Notes: generated by a model not told the origin, from the letters alone. A stretch of 64,000 bases of DNA from BJHQ01 sp964654285 (GCA_964654285.1 CAZZJC010000006.1:1-64000), one strand, 5' to 3'; shown: positions 25,235 through 34,628, counted from the stretch's first letter. Made by a program: numbers and translations.

Positions 25235-25625
25235 GGCAGGCAGGTGGGGGTTCCGGTGGATATGCGCGGGCGTTCAAAATAAAAGGGTGTTTTTATACGG
25301 ATTAGACGGCTAGTTCCGCCGCGCCGCGCCGGCCTGCCGCGCGCTTCCTCCGCGAAAATTCCTTTCAGCCATGAGAGAATCCCAACATTTAGTCCTGACC
25401 CGGTGTTGAGAAAGGGAAGAACCGCACCTGGTGGGTGAATGCGGGAAAAATAACAGGAATGACCTCCATCCCACGTGAGACCGTGGCCACGCCAAAGCCT
25501 TCCAACCCAAAATTCCTGTAAAAATCGTAAGAGTGCCCCAGATGCAGGGCGGGAGGAAGGCGTGTGGCGGCGCCACATGATTGACGACCAACGCAGCAGG
25601 TGGGGCGTTCTTGCGATTATCGGCT
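25235..25625. other. 391-bp non-coding, relatively AT-rich region
   Basis: This is the lowest-GC stretch in this part of the window. Near 25275-25302 it holds an A/T tract that could carry the ccoS promoter on the minus strand (TATAAA-like at about 25295). The nonamer AAAATTCCT occurs twice (about 25354 and 25511), and CCACG/CGTGG forms a hairpin near 25472-25489. A 93-codon minus-strand ORF (25310-25591) lacks motifs and a ribosome site and was not called. The rest is unexplained. Confidence 0.5.
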
Positions 25626-27146
25626 TCATCCCGCCGCCTTGAGCCAGGCGGCGCGGTAGGCGGCCAGTCCAGGCAACTCCACCCGCGCGACCGGGATCTC
25701 GTCGATCACGATGCGATCGGCCAGGGCCTGGGGTTCGCAACCGGCGACAAGTGCGTGACCAAGCAGCGCGGTGCCGCAGGCGGTGGCCTCGGCCAGGCTG
25801 GTGCAGGCGATCGGGTTCTGCGGGAAGAGCGCGGCCAGTACGGCCAGGAACGCCGCGTTCTGGCGGAAGCCGCCTTCGATGAAGATCGCGGTGCCGTCCT
25901 TGACCCCGGTGCGGCGGATCGCGACCTCGCTCTGCAGCGCGAGCGAGACGTTGAGCAGGTCGTGCGCCAGCGTCGGGTCGGCCAGGAACCCCGGCCGTGC
26001 GCCCGTCTTCAGTTCGGTGAGCGGCACCACCGCGCCGTCCACCAGGGCGCCGCCGGCGCAACGCGGGAACTGGCTCGCGAAGGCGCCGGGCAGGATGGCG
26101 TCGCCGGTGCGGGCCAGCGCCGCAGCCAGGCGGGCGGCGTCGCAGCCGGGATCGCCGCCGCCGATCAGCCCGTGGTAGAGCTGGTAATCCATGCCGCCCA
26201 TCAGGAAGCTGGTCTTCACCAGGCTGCCCAGGGCGTCGACATTGAAGATGATCTTCTGGCCGAGTTCGCCCTTGCCGTAGTGGACGTGCTTGACCCGATG
26301 CATCGCCACGCACCAGGTGCCGGTGGAGTTCAGGCAGAAATCGCGGTCGCCCCGGGTCAGCAGATACGGCAGCAGCGCCGCGTTGGAATCATGGATGCCC
26401 ACCGCGACCGGCAGCGGCCCCAGTCCGGTCGCCGCCTGGACCTCGGCCGAGAGCGTGCCCAATCGGTCCCACGGCCGCCGCATGGGCAGATCGAGGTGCG
26501 GCACGCAACCCAGCTTCACCGCCGCGCTCGACGGCCGGCGGGTGCGGATGTCGTGCAGGAAGCTGTGGTTGAAGGTGTAGGTCGGCTCCGCCGCGCGCTG
26601 TCCGGTGAAGCGCCAGCCCCAATAGGAGGGATACGTGAGGATGGTCGTGGTGCGCGCCCAGTCGCGCGGGAAGCGCCGCTGCAGGAAGAGGATCTGCTTC
26701 GCCGGATTGATGAGCAGCGGCAGGTCGCAGGTGCCGGTCTCGTCCTGCAATCGCTCCAACGGCCCGCACTGGCGGTAGAACTCGGCATCCAGGTCGCGGC
26801 TGGCCGCCTCGCCCAGGTCGGTCTCGTAGGCCACCACCGGCACCGCCGGCCGCCCGTCGGCCGCAAGGCAGGCGATGGTCGCGCCATGGGTCGACACCGC
26901 GAGCGCCGCGATCGGGTATTCCCGCCCGAGTTCGCGCAGCTGCGCCAGGAACCAGGCGAAGATCGCGTCGACCTGCTCGACCAGGATGCCGTCCGCCGTC
27001 AAGGTGGCCGGAAACGCCGCCGACCGGCTGGCGACGATGCCCAGACGATCGTCGACCAGGACCACCTTCTTGTTGCTCTTGCCAAGGTCGAGGACGGCGA
27101 CGAGCGGCGGGCGGGACGAGGCGGATGAGGTGGACGAAGCTGCCAT
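25626..27146 (-). CDS. FGGY-family carbohydrate kinase
   Basis: A 506-residue sugar kinase of the actin-like ATPase fold. The N-terminal phosphate loop is LDLGKSNKKVVLVDD, a HDSNAALLPYL segment is near the sugar site, and LNSTGTWCVAM matches the FGGY adenosine/phosphate 2 region. C-terminal IEGGFRQNAAFLAVLA is the second signature. FGGY kinases phosphorylate ribulose, xylulose, fuculose, rhamnulose and similar sugars; this one is not close enough for me to name the substrate. GGAGG lies about 6 nt upstream. It stands alone, divergent from the DUF4282 gene. Confidence 0.85.
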   Translation of the reverse strand: MAASSTSSASSRPPLVAVLDLGKSNKKVVLVDDRLGIVASRSAAFPATLTADGILVEQVDAIFAWFLAQLRELGREYPIAALAVSTHGATIACLAADGRPAVPVVAYETDLGEAASRDLDAEFYRQCGPLERLQDETGTCDLPLLINPAKQILFLQRRFPRDWARTTTILTYPSYWGWRFTGQRAAEPTYTFNHSFLHDIRTRRPSSAAVKLGCVPHLDLPMRRPWDRLGTLSAEVQAATGLGPLPVAVGIHDSNAALLPYLLTRGDRDFCLNSTGTWCVAMHRVKHVHYGKGELGQKIIFNVDALGSLVKTSFLMGGMDYQLYHGLIGGGDPGCDAARLAAALARTGDAILPGAFASQFPRCAGGALVDGAVVPLTELKTGARPGFLADPTLAHDLLNVSLALQSEVAIRRTGVKDGTAIFIEGGFRQNAAFLAVLAALFPQNPIACTSLAEATACGTALLGHALVAGCEPQALADRIVIDEIPVARVELPGLAAYRAAWLKAAG

Positions 27147-27279
27147 GCGGCCTCCGGGGCCGCATTCGATTCCGCTGGGCCCGGCCGCACAAGGGCGGAG
27201 CCTGGATCCGTCGTGACCTGATCCGCAGCCCTTGGCCGCGCGAGCGCGGGCGCTACGAACGAGCGCACCGAGGCCCCCC

Positions 27280-27588
27280 ATGCGCGACTTCTTCGCCTTC
27301 CGCACCATGCTCATCCCGCTGATGATCAAGCTGGTCTATCCGCTCGGGCTGATCGCCATCACCATCGCGGGCGGACTCACCATCGCGCTGGCCTTCGTCG
27401 ATCTCGATCCGCGCCTGCGGCAGTTCACCAGCCAGGCGGGTTGGCCGACCGGGCTGCTCATCCTCATCGTCGGCAACCTCGCCTGGCGCCTGGCCTGCGA
27501 GCAGATCATCGTCTTCTTCGCCATCCATGCGGCGCTGGTGCGCGGTGGGGGCGGCGGTGGCGGCGACAAGCCGAGCAAGAAGAAGTAA
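27280..27588 (+). CDS. DUF4282 small membrane protein
   Basis: A 102-residue protein. FFAFRTMLIPLMIKLVYPLG opens a DUF4282-type domain with two membrane helices (about 16-36 and 52-76). Its tail is Gly-rich and ends KKK. Function of the family is unknown. The frame is open upstream of the ATG, but no better start is seen. Confidence 0.75.
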   Translation: MRDFFAFRTMLIPLMIKLVYPLGLIAITIAGGLTIALAFVDLDPRLRQFTSQAGWPTGLLILIVGNLAWRLACEQIIVFFAIHAALVRGGGGGGGDKPSKKK

Positions 27589-27718
27589 CCTCCTCCCGGC
27601 GCCACACCGTTCGGGCACCAGGTCGGCTTGACGCCGCCTCGGCTTGCCCGATCGGCCTGGGACGCATCCTCCTTGCCGCGCCGTCCTTCCCGATCCCATC
27701 GTTCTCCCTGGAGTTTCC

Positions 27719-28441
27719 GTGAAGAGGTTCGTCACCCTGGGCCTGCTGGCTGGAACCACGCTCGGCACCGCCGCTGACTCGCCCAATCTGCTTTCCGACG
27801 GTTGGCGACGCGTCGATGACCTGCGGCTGGTCGTCGGCCTGTCGACCCCCCTGGAATCCGCCCGGACCAATCAGCTCGACGAGACCACCGGTGCCACGCA
27901 GCAGCAGAACCTCCAGGTCAGCGCAGCTCCTGGCTGGCGCACCGGCCTGCGCGCCGATCGGCAGGTCTTCTCCGAATCCGGTTTCGGCTGGCTGGGCGGA
28001 CTCGAACTGGGCTACGATCGGCATCGGGGCACGATAACCCAGGTGACCGACGCGACCGGAGACCTCGGGCCCAGCAGCCGGGCCGAGCTCGACACGACCT
28101 CGCTCATCCTGCACTTCGGCCCCACCTGGCGATTCCTTGGTCTGGATGACGACCTGCGCGTCCTGCCAGGCGCGTGGCGGATCGAACTGGTTCCACGCAT
28201 CGCGGCCGGATTCTCCCGCGCCCGCCTGAACCCCGGCAGCGGCGGCTGGTCCTGGTCCGGCACCAGCCTGAGCTGCGGTCTGGCGGCGGTGCTGGCGGTG
28301 CGGGTGGCGCGCAATTGGGAGCTCGCCCTGGAAGTCGCCTACGATGCCGGGCAGAGCGAGGTCGCCTGGGGAGGTGCCCGCGACGCCGTCCTGCGCATGC
28401 AGGGGGCTACGGCCGGTTTCCAGCTCATCCGCCTGTTCTAA
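27719..28441 (+). CDS. Outer-membrane beta-barrel-like protein
   Basis: A 240-residue exported protein. A signal peptide (VKRFVTLGLLAGTTLGTAA, GTG start, GGAG upstream) is followed by alternating polar/hydrophobic strands rich in Gly and Trp. The C-terminal residue is Phe (FQLIRLF), the usual sorting signal of outer-membrane barrels. About 8-10 strands are predictable by eye. No function can be assigned. Confidence 0.65.
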   Translation: MKRFVTLGLLAGTTLGTAADSPNLLSDGWRRVDDLRLVVGLSTPLESARTNQLDETTGATQQQNLQVSAAPGWRTGLRADRQVFSESGFGWLGGLELGYDRHRGTITQVTDATGDLGPSSRAELDTTSLILHFGPTWRFLGLDDDLRVLPGAWRIELVPRIAAGFSRARLNPGSGGWSWSGTSLSCGLAAVLAVRVARNWELALEVAYDAGQSEVAWGGARDAVLRMQGATAGFQLIRLF

Positions 28442-28472
28442 TCCACGTCGCTCTCCCTGATCGGAACTTCGC

Positions 28473-28964
28473 ATGGAACAATGGTCGATCCTGATCGCCA
28501 AGGAGTACTTCAAGTTCTCCTGCGCGCATTTCCTCATCTTCCCCGACGGGTCGAAGGAGCGCCTGCACGGCCACAACTACCAGGTCGAGGTCGAGATCGA
28601 CGGGGAATTGTCCGATCGCGGCCTGGTCATCGACTTCAAGCAGGTGAAGCCGTTCGTGCGCCGCCTCTGCGATGACCTGGATGAGCATTGGCTCGTCCCC
28701 GGCGAGCACCATGAACTGACGCATCGGCAGCGCGACGACGGCCACACCGAGGTCGAGTACCGTGGCTGCCGCTACCTCGCCCCCACCGACGAGGTGCTGG
28801 TCCTGCCCTTCAACAACACCTCGGCCGAGAATCTCGCCGCCTGGTTCGGCCGCTCGCTCTACCGTCTGCTCGAGGAGCGCTTCGGCCGCCTGAGCGTGCG
28901 CCGGCTGCGCATCTCGATCTCGGAGACCAGCGGCCAGGCCGGCATCTACACCTATTCGGACTGA
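28473..28964 (+). CDS. PTPS-family pterin enzyme, PTPS-III type
   Basis: A 163-residue tunnel-fold protein of the 6-pyruvoyl-tetrahydropterin synthase/QueD family. Zinc histidines are H19, H32 and H34. The catalytic motif is E29-R-L-H-G-H, which fits the ExxHGH signature of PTPS-III, not the CxxxHGH of QueD. PTPS-III enzymes replace dihydroneopterin aldolase (FolB) in folate synthesis in some bacteria (family knowledge). ISETSGQAGIY near the C-terminus holds the conserved pterin-binding Glu. Its 3' end overlaps the convergent membrane-protein gene by 13 bp. No other folate gene is nearby. Confidence 0.85.
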   Translation: MEQWSILIAKEYFKFSCAHFLIFPDGSKERLHGHNYQVEVEIDGELSDRGLVIDFKQVKPFVRRLCDDLDEHWLVPGEHHELTHRQRDDGHTEVEYRGCRYLAPTDEVLVLPFNNTSAENLAAWFGRSLYRLLEERFGRLSVRRLRISISETSGQAGIYTYSD

Positions 28965-30790
28965 TCGGCGGGCTTTCCGGTCCGTGGTGGCGCCACCGGA
29001 CCGGCTCCGCTTCCGCCGCCATCCCCTGCCAGCACGTGCCGCCGGCTGACCAGCAGGCCGAGCGCGAGCAGGGCGAAGGCGCTGCCGATGCCGACCCAGG
29101 CGAGATGGCGACGTACGAGGTTGAAGAAGTCCGGTGCCACGACGGCGCCCGCCGCGAGGCAGATGCGGGGATCCCGGCAACGCCAGGCCAGGAAGGCCAG
29201 TTCGACGCCGAAGGCCAGGCCCCAGGCGAACGTCCAGCCGGGCGCGGTCGCCGGACGCAGGAAAAAACCAAGGATCGCCAGGGTCGCGGCGGTGATGAGC
29301 GCGAGATCGCGCGGCAGATCCCTGGGCCGCAGGAGCAGCACCACGATCACGCCCTGGATCGCCCCGATGATGGTGACCGGCACCAGCATGCCGCGATCCA
29401 GGCCGAAGAGCTGCACCGCCACCCGACCTGCGACCAGCCCCAGATGCATGGCCCCCACCGCGGCGCATGCCGGCGAACCGCGCCGCCAGGCCAGCGCCAG
29501 CCACAACGCTCCGCTGGTCATCACCCCCGCCAGCAGGGCCCAGCTGGCGATGGGCTGCCAGGCGCGACCGGTGTCCGCGAGGGCGTAGACCAGGGCGGCC
29601 ACGGCGAGACCCGACGCCTGGATGGCCGGCCCGGGTGAACCGGGGCTCCAGCGCCACCAGGCCAGCCCCCAGGCCACGCTGCCCAGGGTCAGCGCCACCG
29701 GGTTGCCGCCATTGCCATTGATCACCGCCAGCGCGAGGACGAACACCAGCAGCCAGGCGAGCTGATCGAGCCAGCGCTGGTGCCGACGCCCGGCGATCAC
29801 GGTCGCGACCAGCAGGCTCGCGGGCAGGGCCAGCACCAGCACCTCGCCCCATTTCCATTCGACCAGGAAGAGCATGGGCAGGATCACCGCCTGGCTGCAT
29901 CCGCCCGCGACCAGCAGGACCAGCCACGCCCAGGCGAGGCCGGGCCATGCGAGCAGCGGTCCGCCCACCGCCGGGATGGGCCGGTCGCGGCCGATGCCCA
30001 CGGCCAGGATCGCCGCCAGGCCGGGCAGGCACCAACCCCAGCGGATCACGGCCGCGGTGGCCGCCTCGCGTTCAGGGGCGCCGGCCGAGGCGACCCAGCC
30101 GGTCACGGCCGGCCATATCAGCAACCAGGCGATCATGAGTCCGGCCGGCCAGACCCACGCGGCGCAGATCGGCACGGCGAGCCGGCGCAACGCCAGCGGG
30201 GCGAGCCCGCCGATCACCAGGCACCCGAGCAGACCCAGCGAAAACGCGGCGAGCGGAGCCTGGAGGGCGATGGTGCCGGCCGCCACCCCGGCGCCGGCGA
30301 TGAGGGCGGCGCTGAGCAGCACCGGTCCGACCGCATCGGGATGGGCGCGCATCCAGCCGAGCACGACCACCACCACCCCGAGCAGGCAGCCCAGGTAGCC
30401 GACCACCGCACCGACCGCCGCCACCCGCTCCGGCAGGCCGCCGTCGTCGCGCATCGCCGGCACCAGGATCGCTGCGGCCGATCCGAGCAGGCAGGCCGCT
30501 GACACCAGGTAGACCATGCTGCCCACGGTCGGCGCCTGCCAGAATCCGCGTTCGGTTGGGGGACCGGCCCGCCCGGGGCGCACCCGGCCTGGCCAGACGA
30601 TCACCGGGCGGGGCGCAGTGGCGGAAGCACCTACCGTCGACGCCCTGCACGGCGGCAGGGCCTTTCCGGGGTCGGGAACAGCAGGTTCAGGAGGGACAGG
30701 GTGGGCAACGGCGGAAAGGTGAACGGGCGGCGCCACGGTGGCGACCTCGGGGACGGGCGGGGTGGGCGAAGGTGCGGGTGACGGTTCCAT
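28952..30790 (-). CDS. Large polytopic membrane protein, unknown function
   Basis: A 612-residue protein. A Pro/Val-rich cytoplasmic N-terminus (1-85) is followed by about 14-15 hydrophobic segments rich in Ala, Leu, Trp and Gly, and a short polar tail. I recognise no family. GGAGG 8 nt before 30790 supports this start; the frame is open 75 nt further. It may be a transporter or a sensor, but no catalytic motif is visible. Confidence 0.7.
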   Translation of the reverse strand: MEPSPAPSPTPPVPEVATVAPPVHLSAVAHPVPPEPAVPDPGKALPPCRASTVGASATAPRPVIVWPGRVRPGRAGPPTERGFWQAPTVGSMVYLVSAACLLGSAAAILVPAMRDDGGLPERVAAVGAVVGYLGCLLGVVVVVLGWMRAHPDAVGPVLLSAALIAGAGVAAGTIALQAPLAAFSLGLLGCLVIGGLAPLALRRLAVPICAAWVWPAGLMIAWLLIWPAVTGWVASAGAPEREAATAAVIRWGWCLPGLAAILAVGIGRDRPIPAVGGPLLAWPGLAWAWLVLLVAGGCSQAVILPMLFLVEWKWGEVLVLALPASLLVATVIAGRRHQRWLDQLAWLLVFVLALAVINGNGGNPVALTLGSVAWGLAWWRWSPGSPGPAIQASGLAVAALVYALADTGRAWQPIASWALLAGVMTSGALWLALAWRRGSPACAAVGAMHLGLVAGRVAVQLFGLDRGMLVPVTIIGAIQGVIVVLLLRPRDLPRDLALITAATLAILGFFLRPATAPGWTFAWGLAFGVELAFLAWRCRDPRICLAAGAVVAPDFFNLVRRHLAWVGIGSAFALLALGLLVSRRHVLAGDGGGSGAGPVAPPRTGKPADQSE

Positions 30791-30905
30791 GGCGGGATCC
30801 TCCACCGGGCAAGGTAGCGTCGGCGCGCCGCGTCGGGGCGTTGCGTCCGCGCGCGGCATGCGCAAACCAGCAACGGTCGCGGCGGGATCCGGTGGAAACC
30901 TGGAT

Positions 30906-30917
30906 ATTCCCTGGAAT
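30906..30917. promoter_or_regulatory. Inverted repeat upstream of HTH gene
   Basis: ATTCC-CT-GGAAT lies 50 bp upstream of the HTH regulator in an otherwise GC-rich leader, between the divergent membrane-protein and regulator genes. It could be an autoregulatory operator. Confidence 0.25.
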
Positions 30918-30966
30918 TCAGCAGCGCTGGCGTTGCACCGCCGCGCAATGCCGGCAGGCTGCGAGC

Positions 30967-31827
30967 ATGCCGGTCAGCGATTTCGGAATGCACCTCGACG
31001 CCCTCGCGACCCGGCGCGGCTGGAGCGCGGCCGAGCTGGCGCGGCGGCTCGGCCTGTCACCGAGCTCGCTCAGCCGCCTGCGCCACGCCCTGCGCCGGGT
31101 CGATCCCGACGCGGCTCCGGCCTGGGCCCGGCGGCTGGAGCTGACCGGGCCCGAGCGCGAGGCCTTCATCGAGGCCGCCCTCCTCGACGCCGCCCCGCCG
31201 GCCCTGCGCGCCCGCCTGGCCGGCGCGGCGGCGACCACGGCCCGGCCGGCGGCGGCAGCGCAAACGCGCTGGCACGACGGCCGGTGGCTGACCTACAGCC
31301 GCTCGTTCGCGGATGACGGCCACATCCAGCGCAGCCTGGTCGAGATCGATGGCGGCCAGGCCCGCCTGGAGGTGCGCGCGTCCGGCCGCCGCCGCTACAG
31401 CTACCAGGGCACCTGCGAGATCCTCGGCGACAAGGTCTTCCTGCGCCTGACCGAAGACCGGGGCGGGGCGGAATACGTGCAGATCACCTGCAACACCCTG
31501 TTCGACTTCCAGGAACCGACCTACCTCGCCGGCATCGTCAGCGGGATCAGCGGCCGCGACGCCCGCCACCCGTTCAGCCAGCCGGCCGCGGCGCGGATCC
31601 TCCTGCTCCACCTCGCCGCCGCCGCCGATCCCGAGCGGGTGGCCTCCCTCCTGGACATCGGGCCGGAGTCCGCCCTGCGCCCGTTCTGGCCGGCATTCTG
31701 CGGCGACGGCGGCCTGCTGCGCGCCGCCCTGCGCCTTGATCCGACCCGCACCCTCGACGAGGCCGTGCTGCGCCTGATCAGCAACGATCTGCACCGCCCC
31801 GACGGCGTGCTGATCGCCAGTCCCTGA
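30967..31827 (+). CDS. HTH protein with unknown C-terminal domain
   Basis: A 286-residue protein. The N-terminal 60 residues (LDALATRRGWSAAELARRL, LSPSSLSRLRHALR) form an XRE-type helix-turn-helix. The remaining 200 residues are a mixed alpha/beta domain (HDGRWLTYSRSFADDGH, YSYQGTCEILGDKVFLRLTEDR) that I do not recognise. A ligand-responsive regulator is the simplest reading. It stands alone. The frame is open far upstream, but the ATG at 30967 starts the HTH correctly. Confidence 0.7.
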   Translation: MPVSDFGMHLDALATRRGWSAAELARRLGLSPSSLSRLRHALRRVDPDAAPAWARRLELTGPEREAFIEAALLDAAPPALRARLAGAAATTARPAAAAQTRWHDGRWLTYSRSFADDGHIQRSLVEIDGGQARLEVRASGRRRYSYQGTCEILGDKVFLRLTEDRGGAEYVQITCNTLFDFQEPTYLAGIVSGISGRDARHPFSQPAAARILLLHLAAAADPERVASLLDIGPESALRPFWPAFCGDGGLLRAALRLDPTRTLDEAVLRLISNDLHRPDGVLIASP

Positions 31828-31903
31828 CCTTCGCCGGCCAGTCCGGGCAACCATGGATCCAGGGCCCCGAGGCCCAGGCGGAGCGCGTGGCGGAGCCCCG
31901 TGG

Positions 31904-33220
31904 TCACAGCTGATCGGCGGCGATCACCAGCAGGCTCTGATCATCCGCCACCGGCACGCCCTTGCGGTGCGCGGCGACGGCGGTGCGGATGGCGCTGATC
32001 ACCGCGTCGGGGCCCTTGGGGCCAGCGGCCTGAAGTTGGCGCGCCATGCGTTCCATGCCGAACTCCTCGTCGTCCTGGTCCATGGCCTCGGTGAAGCCGT
32101 CGGTGGCGAACACGAAGACATCGCCGGGCTCGAAGCGGGTCTCGGCCAGGGCCAGGCTGCGGGCGAAGGCCTCGTGCATCGGGATGCCGACCGCCATGCC
32201 GGGCGGCAGCAGGGTCTCGATCGCGCCGGTGGAGTTGCGCCAGATCAGCGCAGGGCCATGGCCGGCGCGGATCCAGCTCAGGGTGCGGGTCCGGGGATCC
32301 AGCACGCCATAGGACATGGTCAGGAATGACCGGCCGCCCAGGTCGTCGGCCATGGCGCGCTGCAACTGGATGGCGACCTGGCGCGGGTCGTCGTACTGGC
32401 GCGCGTAGAGCTCGACCAGCTTGTTGGCGATGGCCATCAGCAGTCCGGCGCGGGTGCCGTGGCCGCTCACGTCGCCCTGCGCGACCGCCAGGCGGCCGTC
32501 GGCCAGGGTGACGAACTGGTTGAAGTCGCCGCTCAGGTTGGTGCAGGCCTCGTAGGAGGTGGCGATGCGGAAGCCGGGCACCTCGGGCGCGTGGCGCATG
32601 AGGTTGACCTGGAATTCGCGCACCGCTTCGAGTTCGCTCGCCTCGCTGCTGGCGCTCTCGGCCCCGGTGGCCACGTCGCTGGGACGCAGGCCCATCCAGG
32701 TGTCGGTGCTGCTGTTCTGCTCCTGCTTCGCGGCGCCGACCACCACCGCCTCGACCTCGGCGGCGGTGCGCGCACTCGCGGCGAGGGCGCGGCAGGCATG
32801 GCGATGCGCCAGGACGAGGGCGAGCACCTCGTCGCCTTCGGCCTGGAAGCGCTGGATCTCGAGGCAGCCGGGGCAGACCCAGCGCCCGTCGCCGACCCGC
32901 CCCTGCCAGGCCGGATCATGGGCGAGGTGGAAGGCGGTGTCGGCGCGCTCGATCGCCGCCCGCAGCAGATGCGGCGGCTGCAGCGTCACGGGCCTGGTCC
33001 GCGCCGGCGGGCAGGACGCGTGCAGATGGTCGCGGATGGCCGTGAGCATGGCCAGCGCATCGTCGTGCGGCCCGACTTCCACGGTGCGCAGGCAGCATGG
33101 GCAGGTCCAGGTCCGGCCGCTGCCGCTGAACCCCTGCCAGGCCAGGTCGGAGCGCAGGCGGCGGCGCAGCTCTTCATCGTCGATGCCGGCGCGATGGCCG
33201 GGGAGCGTGGTCGATTCCAT
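31904..33220 (-). CDS. PP2C/SpoIIE phosphatase with duplicated zinc modules
   Basis: A 438-residue protein. The N-terminus contains two related modules: WTCPCCLRTVE...HLHASC (about 38-70) and WVCPGCLEIQR...HRHAC (about 112-142). Each is preceded by D-AWQG and ends in H-x3-C or H-x-H-A-C, consistent with two zinc fingers. A linker leads to a SpoIIE phosphatase domain (about 200-438) with GDFNQFV, GDVSGHGTRAG, TDGFTEAMDQ and VADDQSLLV. It is a second partner-switching phosphatase in the window, without a kinase next to it. AGGAA lies 7 nt before the ATG. Confidence 0.85.
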   Translation of the reverse strand: MESTTLPGHRAGIDDEELRRRLRSDLAWQGFSGSGRTWTCPCCLRTVEVGPHDDALAMLTAIRDHLHASCPPARTRPVTLQPPHLLRAAIERADTAFHLAHDPAWQGRVGDGRWVCPGCLEIQRFQAEGDEVLALVLAHRHACRALAASARTAAEVEAVVVGAAKQEQNSSTDTWMGLRPSDVATGAESASSEASELEAVREFQVNLMRHAPEVPGFRIATSYEACTNLSGDFNQFVTLADGRLAVAQGDVSGHGTRAGLLMAIANKLVELYARQYDDPRQVAIQLQRAMADDLGGRSFLTMSYGVLDPRTRTLSWIRAGHGPALIWRNSTGAIETLLPPGMAVGIPMHEAFARSLALAETRFEPGDVFVFATDGFTEAMDQDDEEFGMERMARQLQAAGPKGPDAVISAIRTAVAAHRKGVPVADDQSLLVIAADQL

Positions 33221-33356
33221 CGGGATTCCTGGGGGAAGATGGCGCACGAACGCCGGCAGGGCAAGCCGGCCGGATCGCAACCCGATCCTTTCGAGGCCTC
33301 GCCCCGCCCTTGGCAGGCGTCGCCTGCGGCCTAGGTTTCCGCCTGAGGTCAACCCC

Positions 33357-34595
33357 ATGGGCATCCGCACGCGGCTTCCTTCGCTCCTGTCGCTCACCCT
33401 GGTCGCCCTCGCGGCGCTGATGCCTGGGCCAGTGCAGGCCGCCGTCGGCCCGGACACCGATGACGCGTCGAAGCCGGTGCAGAAGACCGTGCCGGCGGTG
33501 TTCACCCGCAACGGCAACGTGCGTTACGGGCCGGATCAGAAGGCCAAACCAGTGGTGATGCTGAAGGCGGAAAGCCAGGTCGAGGTCATCGGCACCGCGC
33601 TCGGTGCGCCCGACTGGCTGGTCATACGGTTCCCCAAGGAAGGCAAAGCCTGGGTGCGCGAGGACAAGATCACGCCGATCGATGACGGCAAACGCTGGCG
33701 CGTGATCCGCGACCGCTCGAACGCCCGCGACGACGCGACCCAGGGCGCCAACATCGTGGCCCAGCTCGCGGTCGGCGAAGTGCTGGAAGACAAAGGCCAG
33801 AAGGTCGGCAACTGGGTGGCCGTCTACATCCCCAACGCGATCGCCTACACCCACAAGGACAACGTGCGGCTGGCCTCCGCCCCGCCCGCAGCCGGCCAGA
33901 CCGCGACGACCACGACCCCGGGCGATGTCGTTGCGGCGGTGAGGACGGTCTCGGAGGAGAACCGCAAGCAGGCCGAGGAATCCGAGCGCGTCTGGTCCGC
34001 CGCCGTGTCGACCTATGGCGACTTCCGCGATTCCGTCACCGCCCGCCTGGAAGTGGCGCTCAACAAGGACTGGGACGGCCTCGAAAGGCAGCTCGCCGAG
34101 GTCATCGAGAAGCACCCCAGCCAGGCCACCCGCCTCGCCGCCGCCCAGATCAAGGTCGCGATCGACAAGGTGAAGACCGAGGCCAAGGCCTACGCCGCCG
34201 CCAAGAACCTCGAGATCAAGGTCACGGATCCGGTGAAGGAACCTGGGAAAACCGCTGCCCCCGTCCATGCCGGCGCCGGTCCGACCACTCCAGGCGCCAA
34301 CCCCGGTGTCGCTGCGCTGCCGGGCAAAGTCGCCGTCTCGCCCTACGCCGCCGACGGCCTGCTGGTGCAGAAGGATCTCACCGCGCTCGACATCCACTAC
34401 GCGATCATGGACGGCGACGGCAACGTGAAGGCCTACCTCAAGGCCAAGGATCCCGCCACGCTGCAACTGAGCGAATTCTACTACCGCAACGTCGGGGTGA
34501 AGGGCGCGAAGGAGCCCATCGACGCCGCCAAGGCCGGCCTCGAGAATCCCGCCCCGCTGGTGACGGTCGAGGAAGTGGTGCTGCTCGGCCGCTGA
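33357..34595 (+). CDS. Secreted protein with two SH3-like domains
   Basis: A 412-residue exported protein. A signal peptide ending PVQA is followed by two bacterial SH3-like units: TRNGNVRYGPDQKAKPV... and RVIRDRSNARDDATQGANIVAQL... (about 48-175). An Ala/Glu/Lys-rich coiled coil (190-280) and a C-terminal region follow. SH3b domains bind cell-wall peptides or act as scaffolds. It is followed after 33 nt by the ABC permease, so it could belong to that exporter unit. Confidence 0.7.
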   Translation: MGIRTRLPSLLSLTLVALAALMPGPVQAAVGPDTDDASKPVQKTVPAVFTRNGNVRYGPDQKAKPVVMLKAESQVEVIGTALGAPDWLVIRFPKEGKAWVREDKITPIDDGKRWRVIRDRSNARDDATQGANIVAQLAVGEVLEDKGQKVGNWVAVYIPNAIAYTHKDNVRLASAPPAAGQTATTTTPGDVVAAVRTVSEENRKQAEESERVWSAAVSTYGDFRDSVTARLEVALNKDWDGLERQLAEVIEKHPSQATRLAAAQIKVAIDKVKTEAKAYAAAKNLEIKVTDPVKEPGKTAAPVHAGAGPTTPGANPGVAALPGKVAVSPYAADGLLVQKDLTALDIHYAIMDGDGNVKAYLKAKDPATLQLSEFYYRNVGVKGAKEPIDAAKAGLENPAPLVTVEEVVLLGR

Positions 34596-34628
34596 GTCCG
34601 CATCCCGCGCCGCACCCGGACCCCGCCC

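Noticed and set aside
25310..25591. 93-codon minus-strand ORF in the low-GC gap
   Set aside because: No motif, no ribosome site and no coding-like third-position bias.
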